NCBI GenBank assembly: GCA_903824185.1
Contig: CAIJVU010000052.1
Location: forward strand, 56,893-120,892
Source: an uncultured Hyphomicrobiales bacterium
Lineage (GTDB): Bacteria; Pseudomonadota; Alphaproteobacteria; Rhizobiales; Beijerinckiaceae
Direction of reading: 5' to 3'
Length of the DNA: 64,000 nt
The position numbers and the translations under genes were made by a program. Shown piece after piece: positions 52,865 through 61,574 of this stretch; positions within the stretch are counted from its first letter, which is position 1, and every line of letters begins with the position of its first letter. The notes beneath the pieces were generated by a model. It was not told the origin of the DNA, searched no databases, and was given only the letters and a program-made list of their open reading frames with translations.

Positions 52865-55453
52865 CTATCTTGCTTTTTTCTGGCCGCTCAAAGCCTGTTT
52901 TACGGCTTCCACAAGCTGCTTCAGCGTGAAAGGTTTGGGTAAAAAGCCGAAATCCTCGCCCTCGGGCAAGTTGCGGGCAAAGGCATCTTCCGCATAACCG
53001 GATACGAAGATAATGGGCTTGTTTGCACCCTGCTCGCGCAAGTGGCGCAACATGGTCGGCCCATCCATTTCGGGCATCACGACATCGGAGACAATGAGAT
53101 CAATATCGGGGTGAGCGGCCACCTGTTCCAAGGCTTCAACACCTGATGCAGCCTCAACCACCGTATAACCACGCTGGGTCAGTGCACGGGCGGCAAATGC
53201 TCTGACAGCGTCTTCATCCTCCACCAGCAAAATCGTCCCCGCCCCTGTCATATCGGCCACGGGTTGGGCTGGTTGCGTTATGTCATTGGGTGCGGGCGCT
53301 GGATCAGACAGTGCGACAGACGCGCTCTCTTCATGGCGCGGCAACACCAGCACAAAACAGGTTCCCTCGCCCACGCGGCTGCGACAAAAAACATAACCGC
53401 CCGATTGTTTCACAAAACCGTAAACCATCGACAGGCCCAGTCCTGTTCCCTTGCCGACATCTTTGGTTGTGAAAAATGGTTGGAATATTTTGGGCAGATC
53501 AGAGGGCGCGATCCCAAGGCCTGAATCCTCGATTTCAAACCCGACATAATCACCGATGGGCAGGCTCCCGTCACCAACAATGCCGCACTCATCGGGCGTG
53601 ATATTATAGGTGCGAATAGACAGGCGTCCACCTTGCGGCATGGCATCGCGCGCATTCACCGCGAGATTCAAGACAGCCTGTTCAAATTGTCCGGGATCGG
53701 TCATCACCGCCCACAAATCACGGCCCAGTTTGATTTCAAGCGGCACCGCTTCGCCCAAAAGACGCCGCACAAGATGCGACACATCCGTCACGGCATCATT
53801 GAGGCTCACCAAACGCGGACGCAGGGTTTGACGACGCGAAAACGCCAGCAATTGTCGCACAAGACCTGCCGCACGCGTGGCATTTTGCTTGATTTGCATC
53901 AAATCCTGAAAGGATGGATCGGTCGGGCGATGGCTGACCAATAAAAGATCCGTAAAGCCTAAAATTCCCTGCAAGACATTGTTGAAATCATGGGCGATCC
54001 CGCCAGCCAATTCACCCACCGCTTGCATCTTTTGCGCTTGCTCGAATTGCGCTTGCAAATTGCGTTGTTCGGTTGTTTCACGGGCAAACAACAAGATGCT
54101 ACCACCCTCGGCCAAAGCAGAAGCTTCCGCATGGGCGGGAACAAGATCCATCGCAACACTGCGCTCGCCATCTTTGAGGGGTGCTTCGAAGGATATGGGG
54201 TGATGCGAGCCACTGTGTAAATCCGACAGGGCTTCATGCAAACCAATGCGACGATCTGTGGCCAGACAGACATCAAGAGGAGATCCCGATGCCTGCGGCA
54301 AAGCCCCGAACACAGTCTCGAAACGCGGATTGGCTTTTAAGATCAATCCGTGCCGGTCAAGCACGGCTGCCGCCATGGGCGCATAGGTAAAAAAGACATC
54401 ATCGCTCTTGGCTGTGTCTTGGTTTTTATGCGTCATCGTCGCAACAGGCATGTCCCGTTGCGATGATGATGGGTGATCGCTTTCAAACCAATCAGCAGAT
54501 ACAATCACCCGCAGATCAGAATAGCCCGAGCGTTCCGCTGAAAAAATAGCGCGCACTGGAAGCTGTTGTCCATCGGCCCGACGCAGCATGACGGGAAAAT
54601 GCGCAAAGGCCTGTGTCTCAATCTCTGCGGGATGCGCAAGGCGATCCAAGAACAAGGCCGCATGGGTTGCAACGATATCGTTGAGGCTGCGCTCACCTGG
54701 GAAAAACAAGGCCAGATCCCATTGCAGCCAAGAGGCCAAAGTTGCATTGATCTGGGTAATGTTTCCATCCCCGTTCAGTGCAAAATAACCGACAGGGGCT
54801 TGATCAAGCGCTTCCGCGGCTTCACGCAAACTATCATAGACCGGCTCGACAACCGGAGAGACCAGTATCTCTTCGTCAAACTGCCAAAGCGTTGATCGTC
54901 CATGAACGGAATGGGCTGGGAAAGGGAAAATGGAGAGATGCCAAAGAACCGACTTTTGTTGTTTTCCCGCACTCTCGATCCGCACGGTTTCTTTGAGAGG
55001 ACGCTCCTCATGCGCTGCCTGAGCCAGACGATACAAAGCCTGCGACACCGCCGTTTCATGGCCAAGCAGCAAGGGGAGCGCAACCGGCTCGGATTGCCCC
55101 ATTCTCTTGCACAGATCCAGATAGGCCAGATTGGTCGCAATCACTTGGCCGGAACCTGACGCAATCAGAGATGGTATTTTTTGCGCGTCCAATAATGGCA
55201 CGATCCAAGGATCAGCCAAGGGCACAAAGGAGGACAGCACGCGCAGTAAAAAACCAAGCAGGGCAACAGCACCCGATAAAGCCGCAACCGCAAGGATCAA
55301 ATCCTGTCCCGTCAGGTGCCCCGCATTGGCGACCAATTGGATCCCAATATCCCAACCAATTCCTATTCCGGCCACCAGTGAAAGAGCGCGCAAAAAGACA
55401 CGCACAGAAACAGGATAAAGAGGAGGAAGTTCGGGAACAGCTGTATCGGACAT
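52865..55453 (-). CDS. cckA: CckA-like hybrid sensor histidine kinase
   Basis: About 862 residues from the ATG at 55453. Two membrane segments lie near the N-terminus (about 20-42 and 52-75), followed by PAS-like domains (roughly 85-200, 205-330 and 350-470). The histidine kinase core follows: AVGELAGGIAHDFNNVLQGILGF with the phosphoacceptor His, then the ATPase with NLAVNARDAMPQGG and GKGTGLGLSMVYG. A C-terminal receiver domain (ILLVEDEDAVRAFA...DLIVSDVVMPEMDG...IIFVSGYAEDAF) ends the protein. This order and the HDFNN motif are those of CckA, which through ChpT controls CtrA and the cell cycle. The location next to recA, alaS and icd agrees with rhizobial cckA loci. Confidence 0.86.
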   Translation of the reverse strand: MSDTAVPELPPLYPVSVRVFLRALSLVAGIGIGWDIGIQLVANAGHLTGQDLILAVAALSGAVALLGFLLRVLSSFVPLADPWIVPLLDAQKIPSLIASGSGQVIATNLAYLDLCKRMGQSEPVALPLLLGHETAVSQALYRLAQAAHEERPLKETVRIESAGKQQKSVLWHLSIFPFPAHSVHGRSTLWQFDEEILVSPVVEPVYDSLREAAEALDQAPVGYFALNGDGNITQINATLASWLQWDLALFFPGERSLNDIVATHAALFLDRLAHPAEIETQAFAHFPVMLRRADGQQLPVRAIFSAERSGYSDLRVIVSADWFESDHPSSSQRDMPVATMTHKNQDTAKSDDVFFTYAPMAAAVLDRHGLILKANPRFETVFGALPQASGSPLDVCLATDRRIGLHEALSDLHSGSHHPISFEAPLKDGERSVAMDLVPAHAEASALAEGGSILLFARETTEQRNLQAQFEQAQKMQAVGELAGGIAHDFNNVLQGILGFTDLLLVSHRPTDPSFQDLMQIKQNATRAAGLVRQLLAFSRRQTLRPRLVSLNDAVTDVSHLVRRLLGEAVPLEIKLGRDLWAVMTDPGQFEQAVLNLAVNARDAMPQGGRLSIRTYNITPDECGIVGDGSLPIGDYVGFEIEDSGLGIAPSDLPKIFQPFFTTKDVGKGTGLGLSMVYGFVKQSGGYVFCRSRVGEGTCFVLVLPRHEESASVALSDPAPAPNDITQPAQPVADMTGAGTILLVEDEDAVRAFAARALTQRGYTVVEAASGVEALEQVAAHPDIDLIVSDVVMPEMDGPTMLRHLREQGANKPIIFVSGYAEDAFARNLPEGEDFGFLPKPFTLKQLVEAVKQALSGQKKAR

Positions 55454-55739
55454 GAAGACTTTCGGGACAAAAAAACGAGAGAATCGAATGTCGCTATTCT
55501 TGCGGTTCAAGAGAGCGCGTCAATTCATTCTTGGTCATTGTGATCACACCGCGCAACCGATGGCACAAAAGCACGCGATGAAGCGCTGACCTTTTCAATC
55601 CTTTACCTGTTATGGACGCACAAGCCGATAAAGACTATATAAACCACAGATTCTTGAAATATCTGTTTCTTGATAGTTGTCTCTGTTTTGGCCGTTCTGC
55701 GTAAAAGCAGAAAAAGAACCGGCTCTTGGGAATATTACG

Positions 55740-56888
55740 ATGAGCGTATTCGCCAATGATACCACAACGCTGATGCTTGTGATCGGCCTTGTCCTGTTCG
55801 GTCTTGTGGCCGCCTTTTTGTTTTGGACCCGCCCCCGTCCGCAAGAAAATTTATCAAGAGAAACAGAGACTTCTGCGCTGGTCACGACACGCTCCCCGCT
55901 TGGCGACGGACGCAGTTTGATCACGGTCCGCACTGGCGACCACGAGCATTTGCTGCTGATTGGTCCGCAATCGGATATCTTGATCGAGAGCCGCAAAATC
56001 GTTGAAAAAACAAACGCCGCTCACACCAAAGCCAGCGTGCCGATGCCGTTTCCGCCAGCAGCTGATTTCAGAGCGATCAAGCCGCGTGTCATGCCGGTTC
56101 CGCAGCCTGTTTTCGAGCAGATTCCCGAACCCATGATCCCGCAAGCGCCTGTTCCACAAGCACAATTTACCCCTGAGCCGATCCCGCAACCAGCGCCGTC
56201 CACTCTGCGTGAACCCGTGCGTGAACCCGTGATCGCGCAAGAGGATATCCCCCATTATCAGGCGCCGGCCTATCAAGCCCCGAGCTATGTCCCACCCGCT
56301 CCGGCAGTGGCAGCCCCTCCCAGTCCTCAGGCCTATGACAATGTATTTCAGGCCAGTATCCAGACTGTACAGACCCCTGTTTTCACCAATTTCGAGGCTC
56401 CGCCGCAGCAGCCCGCACCGCCCCCTGCGCCCCCTCCAGCGCCTGAACCGGCCATTAGCGTTCCCGCCTTTTTACAGAGCAAAATCAATCCAGTAATGAT
56501 GGAACAGGCGCTGCCGCCCGCCGAGGCTTTGCCGCCCGCGCACTGGCCGGACCACCATGATCATGACGCACCGATCCCCAATTGGGAGGCCTCGCTTCCC
56601 CCCTTGCGGGCCCCGCAGGAGAAAAGCCCTCCGCAAGCCCCGATGACCGACCCCACGCTTGATCTGGCGGCGCGGCAATTGGAAGATGCTTTGCGGCAAA
56701 AATTGGCAGAAACCCACCAAAAAGCCCCCGATTCTGGGCAGCAAACGGGGTTTCAGCCCCATCCTGCCGAGGAGGCACAGCGTGGTACAGAGGCTCCCGC
56801 CGCCGCACAAAGCAGTGCCGATGCCGCCGCCGACCGGTTCGAGCAGGAGATCCGCAAATTATTGGGACGCGATCTGAAAAAGTTCTGA
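55740..56888 (+). CDS. Proline-rich membrane protein with FliO-like N-terminus
   Basis: About 382 residues from the ATG at 55740. One membrane helix (LMLVIGLVLFGLVAAFLFW, about residues 10-28) is followed by a short cytoplasmic domain (RSLITVRTGDHEHLLLIGPQSDILIES), which resembles the FliO domain of the flagellar export apparatus. From about residue 100 to 300 the chain is rich in Pro, Ala and Gln and probably disordered. A charged C-terminal helix follows (AADRFEQEIRKLLGRDLKKF). True FliO proteins are shorter and sit in flagellar operons, and no other flagellar gene is here. The role is therefore open. It is divergent from cckA, a placement seen in related genomes as far as I recall. Confidence 0.65.
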   Translation: MSVFANDTTTLMLVIGLVLFGLVAAFLFWTRPRPQENLSRETETSALVTTRSPLGDGRSLITVRTGDHEHLLLIGPQSDILIESRKIVEKTNAAHTKASVPMPFPPAADFRAIKPRVMPVPQPVFEQIPEPMIPQAPVPQAQFTPEPIPQPAPSTLREPVREPVIAQEDIPHYQAPAYQAPSYVPPAPAVAAPPSPQAYDNVFQASIQTVQTPVFTNFEAPPQQPAPPPAPPPAPEPAISVPAFLQSKINPVMMEQALPPAEALPPAHWPDHHDHDAPIPNWEASLPPLRAPQEKSPPQAPMTDPTLDLAARQLEDALRQKLAETHQKAPDSGQQTGFQPHPAEEAQRGTEAPAAAQSSADAAADRFEQEIRKLLGRDLKKF

Positions 56889-56895
56889 AATCGCG

Positions 56896-56990
56896 GGATA
56901 GGCCCCGCGTAAAGCGTCGGATAGGCCAGACTCAAGCTTGGATAGGCGCGAGATAGGAAACAAACCCGTTTGTTTTGAGGGTGCCTATCT
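56896..56990. repeat. GATAGG repeats and hairpin between the FliO-like gene and dksA
   Basis: GGATAGGC occurs at 56896, 56919 and 56940, with intervals of 23 and 21 bases. AGATAGG follows at 56951, and its inverse CCTATCT lies at 56984. Inside the last pair, AAACAAAC-CC-GTTTGTTT forms a perfect 8-bp hairpin. The function is unknown; it could be a regulatory array or part of a transcript end. Confidence 0.4.
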
Positions 56991-57093
56991 CATCCAGGCC
57001 GATTGTATACAATGAAGCCCGCGCGCGAGCGAAATTACGCCGATGGCGCTCTGCATCATAAAAAAATGTGTCGGTATTTTCGGAGACGAAAAA

Positions 57094-58269
57094 TCAGTCG
57101 TCGCGATAGACCCGCTCATTGCGCTCATGCCGCTCCTGCGCTTCGAGCGACAAAGTGGCAATCGGACGCGCCTCCAAACGGCGGATGGAAATCGGCTCGC
57201 CGGTCTCCTCGCAATAGCCATAGCTGCCATCGGCAATCCGGCCCAAAGCGGAATCGATTTTGGAAATCAATTTGCGCTGGCGATCACGCGCCCGCAATTC
57301 AATGGCCCGATCGGTTTCGGAGGATGCGCGATCAGCCAGATCGGGATGATTTTCATTCTCGGTCTGCAAGGTCGCCAAGGTCTCGCGACTGTCTTGCAAG
57401 ATCTCTTCTTTCCACGCCACCAGACGACGGCGGAAATAATCCATCTGCTGATCGTTCATGAACTCCTCGTCCTCGCTCGGACGATAATTCGGATCATAGA
57501 CAACGGGCTTTCTAATCCGCTTCACTTCGGGTCTGGGGATCACGCCGGTCTGGGTGACAACCTGATGCGGCTTTTGGGCGGGCACTGCCGCTTTGGTGGT
57601 TTTAGCCGCGGGCTTGTCTGCCTTGGCCGTCACGCTGACGGCTGCCGCTTTTTTGGCATCCGAGGCCGGAGCTTTGGCGGGGGCAGTTGCGGCAGTTTTG
57701 CGCAGAGCGGTCACGGGTGGCACAGCGGCTTTTTCCTTACCAACAAGAGTCGGCTTGGCTTTATCAGCGGCCTTTGTCGGTTTTGCGACATCCTTGCTGG
57801 CTTTGCTGCTTTTGGACGGGGCAGCGGCCTGAGCGGCGGGCTTGCTTTTGGAAACGGCTGCTTTGGCAGAGGGAGCTTTCGAAGCGGTCGCTTTGCCTGC
57901 GGCGGTTTTGGCGGGAGCTTTGGCCGCAGCCGACTTGGACGCTGTCTTGCTCACCGCGGCCGATGCGGCCGATGATTTGCTGGTGGTTTTGGCGGCGGAT
58001 TTTTTGGCCGCTGCGGCTTTTTTCGCCGCTTCTTTTTGCTGCTCGGCTTTCAGGGCTGCGGCCTGCTTGGCGGCGGCGGCTGCCTTTTTGGGATCCGCTG
58101 CTTTCTTGCCTACAGCCTTTTTGGCGGCAGCGGCTTTTTCAGCGGCGAGCTTCTTGGCGTCTTCGGCTTTTTTCTTCGCGGACAGAGCTTGCTTCTCCGC
58201 AGCGGATGGCTTTTTGGCCGCTGCCACGGATTTGGTTGTCTTCGCTGCCTTTTTCATGGTCTTTGCCAT
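57094..58269 (-). CDS. dksA: DksA-family RNA polymerase-binding protein with long histone H1-like tail
   Basis: A 391-residue protein in two very different parts. Residues from about 253 to 391 are a normal alphaproteobacterial DksA core, with YFRRRLVAWKEEILQDS, the coiled-coil tip HPDLADRASSETDRA, IDSALGRIADGSYGYCEETGEP and a final IATLSLEAQERHERN. Only one cysteine (YGYCEE) remains of the zinc-finger set, as in zinc-independent relatives. Residues 1-252 are a low-complexity tail made largely of Lys and Ala (AAAKKAVGKKAADPKKAAAAA), resembling bacterial histone H1-like proteins. Typical DksA proteins are about 140-155 residues. The core should modulate transcription with ppGpp; the tail probably binds DNA or RNA, which is inference. 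Confidence 0.88.
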   Translation of the reverse strand: MAKTMKKAAKTTKSVAAAKKPSAAEKQALSAKKKAEDAKKLAAEKAAAAKKAVGKKAADPKKAAAAAKQAAALKAEQQKEAAKKAAAAKKSAAKTTSKSSAASAAVSKTASKSAAAKAPAKTAAGKATASKAPSAKAAVSKSKPAAQAAAPSKSSKASKDVAKPTKAADKAKPTLVGKEKAAVPPVTALRKTAATAPAKAPASDAKKAAAVSVTAKADKPAAKTTKAAVPAQKPHQVVTQTGVIPRPEVKRIRKPVVYDPNYRPSEDEEFMNDQQMDYFRRRLVAWKEEILQDSRETLATLQTENENHPDLADRASSETDRAIELRARDRQRKLISKIDSALGRIADGSYGYCEETGEPISIRRLEARPIATLSLEAQERHERNERVYRDD

Positions 58270-58379
58270 ATATCTCCCCCAGAAGCGGGCGGACTATAGC
58301 CATGCTGTTGCTGCATCGCAACGCTTTAAATGACGCTATATCCAAATAAATCCACGCAAAAAACAGGTTTTTTGCGGAT

Positions 58380-58877
58380 TTATGGCCTCCAGAAGCGATC
58401 CAACCGCCCAAAACCCCGCGCGACCTCACTCCAATGCGAACAATCGAAATCCAAAACCGCCAAACCGGCGGGGGGAAAATCCGTGCGCATCCGCGCCGCC
58501 GCATAGCGATCCCCGAAGCCAATCAGCGCCAGCGCCAATTCCGCGCAAGCGGGATTGTGCCCGACATAAAGCAGCGTGCGGATCCCCTCTTCGACCTGTT
58601 GCAGATGGACCAGCAAGTCATCGGCCTGCATGGCATAGAGCGGATGTTCCAACCGCAGCGGATGGGTCATGCCTTGCGCGACCAAGGCTGCATGGGTTGC
58701 CTGCGTGCGGGCGGCTGGCGACACCATGGCCAGATCGGGCCATAGCATTTCGGCCTTGCAATAAGCAGCAACAGCCTCAGCCTCCCCAACCCCTTGCGCA
58801 GACAAGACCCGCTCGAAATCAGGCATGGACCCGTGCGGAACCGCCGTTGCATGGCGCAGCATCATCAAACGCAGCAT
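58380..58877 (-). CDS. SixA-like histidine phosphatase
   Basis: About 165 residues from the ATG at 58877. It has the phosphatase motif MLRHATAV with the catalytic Arg-His near the start, the SPAARTQAT segment with the second Arg, and LLYVGHNPACAELALAL with the second catalytic His. The length and simple domain fit SixA, which dephosphorylates phosphohistidine in HPt or NPr-type proteins. The true partner is not evident; a link to the CckA phosphorelay is conceivable but unsupported. It is 110 bases downstream of dksA on the same strand. Confidence 0.85.
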   Translation of the reverse strand: MLRLMMLRHATAVPHGSMPDFERVLSAQGVGEAEAVAAYCKAEMLWPDLAMVSPAARTQATHAALVAQGMTHPLRLEHPLYAMQADDLLVHLQQVEEGIRTLLYVGHNPACAELALALIGFGDRYAAARMRTDFPPAGLAVLDFDCSHWSEVARGFGRLDRFWRP

Positions 58878-58925
58878 GAGCAAAAAATCCTAATAAATTG
58901 AAAAATAATGATTATTTGAATAAAG

Positions 58926-59774
58926 TTAATGTGATCCGTCACGGCGGTTGAGAAAAGCCACACGCTCGAACAAATGCACGTCCTGCTCGTTTTTGAGCAA
59001 AGCGCCATGCAGAGGCGGGATCAGCTTTTTGGCCTCGTGCTCGCGCAGCACGTCGGGGCCGATGTCTTCCACCATCAGCAATTTCAGCCAGTCGAGCAAT
59101 TCGGACGTTGACGGCTTTTTGCGCAGTCCCGGCATTTCGCGGATCTCGAAAAACAGCCGCAAGGCCTCGGCGATCAAGCGACTTTTGATCTCGGGGAAAT
59201 GCACCGCGATGATCTGGCGCATGGTCTCCTCGTCGGGAAAACGGATGTAATGGAAAAAGCAGCGGCGCAAAAAGGCATCCGGCAATTCTTTTTCATTATT
59301 GGAGGTAATGATCAAAATGGGCCTTTGCCGCGCCTTGATGGTTTCGCCGGTCTCGTAGACAAAAAACTCCATCCGGTCGAGTTCGAGCAAGAGATCATTG
59401 GGAAATTCGATATCGGCCTTGTCGATCTCGTCAATCAGCAAGACAGGCCGGTGGTCGCTTTCGAAAGCCTCCCATAACTTGCCCTTGCGGATGTAATTGC
59501 GGATGTCGGAGACGCGTGGATCCCCCAGCTGGCTGTCACGCAAGCGCGACACGGCATCATATTCGTAAAGACCCTGTGCCGCTTTGGTGGTGGATTTGAC
59601 ATGCCATGTCAGCAAAGGGGTGCCCATCGCGCGGGCAATTTCCTCGGCCAGCACGGTTTTGCCGGTTCCGGGCTCGCCTTTGACCAAAAGCGGGCGCTGC
59701 AAAGCAATGGCCGCATTGACCGCAACCGTCAGATCACGCGGGGCGACATAAGTGTCAGTGCCTTCAAAACGCAT
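58926..59774 (-). CDS. MoxR-family AAA+ ATPase
   Basis: About 282 residues from the ATG at 59774. Walker A (LLVKGEPGTGKTVLAEEIARAMG), Walker B (VLLIDEIDKADIEFPNDLLLELDRMEFF), sensor 1 (LIITSNNEKELPDAFLRRC, with the arginine finger) and sensor 2 near the LRKKPSTSELLDW segment are intact. MoxR ATPases act with von Willebrand A-domain proteins to insert metals or assemble complexes. The VWA gene on the opposite strand, about 420 bases away, is the expected partner. It is divergent from a small membrane protein gene. Confidence 0.92.
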   Translation of the reverse strand: MRFEGTDTYVAPRDLTVAVNAAIALQRPLLVKGEPGTGKTVLAEEIARAMGTPLLTWHVKSTTKAAQGLYEYDAVSRLRDSQLGDPRVSDIRNYIRKGKLWEAFESDHRPVLLIDEIDKADIEFPNDLLLELDRMEFFVYETGETIKARQRPILIITSNNEKELPDAFLRRCFFHYIRFPDEETMRQIIAVHFPEIKSRLIAEALRLFFEIREMPGLRKKPSTSELLDWLKLLMVEDIGPDVLREHEAKKLIPPLHGALLKNEQDVHLFERVAFLNRRDGSH

Positions 59775-59887
59775 GGCGGATGTCCTATAAGCAGAAAGTG
59801 ACAGAATGATCATCCACGGCTAGGCTGGTTGTGCAAGAGCGTCAAGCTCTGGGGTGATCCCCGATAGACATTCAGGATGGGCCATCC

Positions 59888-60175
59888 ATGGACGAGTTGC
59901 GCGGCTCTTATCGTTTCACCACAATGCCGAACTGGGTTCTGGCATTGATCGGTCTTTTGGGCACCGCCATGGGCTTTGCCATTTTTATTCTCGGCGCCGG
60001 TCTGTTGCTGGTGCTGGTTCCGCTGCTGATGATCGGTGCCTTGGTGGCGCGCTGGCGGATCAGACAGCTGATGCGCAAAGCCTATGAGGACAGTCGGGCG
60101 GAGGGGCCGCCGGTGATTGATGGCGAATTTAAAGTGGTGGATGAACGGCGCGGCAAACTTCGTATTTTTCGTTAA
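59888..60175 (+). CDS. Small membrane protein of unknown function
   Basis: 95 residues. A long hydrophobic stretch (WVLALIGLLGTAMGFAIFILGAGLLLVLVPLLMIGALVA, about residues 16-54) forms one or two membrane helices, followed by a basic segment (RWRIRQLMRKAYEDSRAEG) and a short C-terminal domain ending in DERRGKLRIFR. I recognise no family. It lies between the MoxR and VWA genes and leads the latter by 20 bases, so it may help anchor that pair to the membrane. Confidence 0.65.
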   Translation: MDELRGSYRFTTMPNWVLALIGLLGTAMGFAIFILGAGLLLVLVPLLMIGALVARWRIRQLMRKAYEDSRAEGPPVIDGEFKVVDERRGKLRIFR

Positions 60176-60195
60176 CGAATGGATACAAAACTCTG

Positions 60196-61383
60196 ATGTT
60201 ATTGGGATTTTTTTCAGAACTGCGCGCAGCAAAAGTCCCGGTGACGCTTCGGGAATTTCTCAGCCTGCTGGAAGGGCTGGAACAGGATCTGGCCTCGCGC
60301 TCGGTGGATGATTTTTACTATCTGTCCCGGGCAGCGCTGATGAAAGACGAGCGGCACCTTGACCGTTTCGATCAGGTTTTTGGACGGTATTTCAAAGCAC
60401 TTGAACCATCTCTTGATGTGGAAACACAGGAAACGGCACAAGCCACCATCCCCGAAGAATGGATCCGGAAAATGGCCGAACGCCATCTGGACCCCGAAGA
60501 ACGCGCCAAGATCGACAAATTGGGCTGGGACAAGCTGTGGGAGACGCTGCAACAACGGTTGCGCGAGCAAAAAGGCCGGCATCAGGGCGGCAGCAAATGG
60601 ATCGGCACCGCGGGAACATCCCCCTTCGGGGCCTATGGCACCCATCCCGAAGGCATCCGGATCGGGCAGGACGGCAACCGCAATTTCAGCGCGGTGAAAG
60701 TCTGGGACAAGCGTGAATTCAAAGACTTAGACGACAATGTTGAACTAGGAACACGCGCTATCAAAATAGCCCTCAGGCGGTTGCGGCAATTTGCCCGCAC
60801 GGGGGCTGCCGAAGAGCTGGATCTGGACGGCACCATCAAGGGCACCGCGGAAAAGGGCTTTCTGGATGTGCAGCTGCGGCCAGAGCGCCGCAATGCCATC
60901 AAAGTGCTGCTGTTTCTCGATGTCGGAGGCTCGATGGATTACCATGTCGAGCGGGTTGAGGAATTATTCTCAGCCGCCCGTTCGGCGTTCAAACATCTGG
61001 AATTTTTCTATTTTCATAACTGCCCCTATGAGCGGCTGTGGAAAAACAACCGCCGCCGCCATGCCGAAGGCACCGCCACTTGGGATGTGATCCACACCTA
61101 TGGATCCGATTATCGGGTGGTTTTTGTGTCTGACGCGGCCATGAGCCCTTATGAGATTGCCATGCCGGGCGGGTCTGTGGAGCATTGGAACGAGGAAGCG
61201 GGCGGCGTGTGGCTGGGGCGTCTGCTCGCGCATTTCAAACAGGCGATCTGGATCAATCCGGTACCGCGGGCCCATTGGGGCTATACGCAATCAACGGTCA
61301 TGCTGCAAAAGCTGATGGAGGGACGCATGGTGCCCTTGACGCTGGACGGGCTCGAACAGGGCATGCGCTTGTTGTCAAAATAA
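60196..61383 (+). CDS. VWA domain protein, CoxE-like
   Basis: A 395-residue protein with a helical N-terminal region (1-200) and a C-terminal von Willebrand A domain (about 230-395). The metal site reads LFLDVGGSMD, where the usual DxSxS has Gly at the second position. FVSDAAMSPYEIAMPGGS and WINPVPRAHWGYTQS follow, typical of the CoxE-like group that teams with MoxR ATPases. A GGSKWIGTAGTSPFGAYG loop near 140 is characteristic. The complex it assembles is not known; no CO dehydrogenase genes are here. It ends at a terminator. Confidence 0.88.
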   Translation: MLLGFFSELRAAKVPVTLREFLSLLEGLEQDLASRSVDDFYYLSRAALMKDERHLDRFDQVFGRYFKALEPSLDVETQETAQATIPEEWIRKMAERHLDPEERAKIDKLGWDKLWETLQQRLREQKGRHQGGSKWIGTAGTSPFGAYGTHPEGIRIGQDGNRNFSAVKVWDKREFKDLDDNVELGTRAIKIALRRLRQFARTGAAEELDLDGTIKGTAEKGFLDVQLRPERRNAIKVLLFLDVGGSMDYHVERVEELFSAARSAFKHLEFFYFHNCPYERLWKNNRRRHAEGTATWDVIHTYGSDYRVVFVSDAAMSPYEIAMPGGSVEHWNEEAGGVWLGRLLAHFKQAIWINPVPRAHWGYTQSTVMLQKLMEGRMVPLTLDGLEQGMRLLSK

Positions 61384-61389
61384 CCCCGC

Positions 61390-61437
61390 ACCGCACCCGC
61401 CACGTGCGCGGCCATTTGGGCGGCCATGCGGTTTTTT
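61390..61437 (+). terminator. Rho-independent terminator after VWA gene
   Basis: CCGCA and TGCGG, and inside them CCGCC and GGCGG, form a two-part stem followed by six T residues. It begins seven bases after the VWA stop. Confidence 0.6.
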
Positions 61438-61574
61438 ATGATCATCTGCCTAAAAAAAGCAGGGTCGATGCCTGCATGACGGGCGCATCCTAGACAAATA
61501 GCCACTTGTCTCGCAAAGGCCTGCATGGTCAATCAAGGAAAGCAACCGGCTTTCCCTTGAGGAGACAACAGCCC

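Noticed and set aside
57043..57975. Long glycine-rich plus-strand reading frame opposite dksA
   Set aside because: It is the antisense of the Lys/Ala repeats and the DksA core; the opposite strand encodes a recognised family.
57540..58260. Repeat-rich DNA within dksA as a CRISPR or tandem repeat array
   Set aside because: The units are irregular codons for Lys and Ala; there are no constant repeats and unique spacers.
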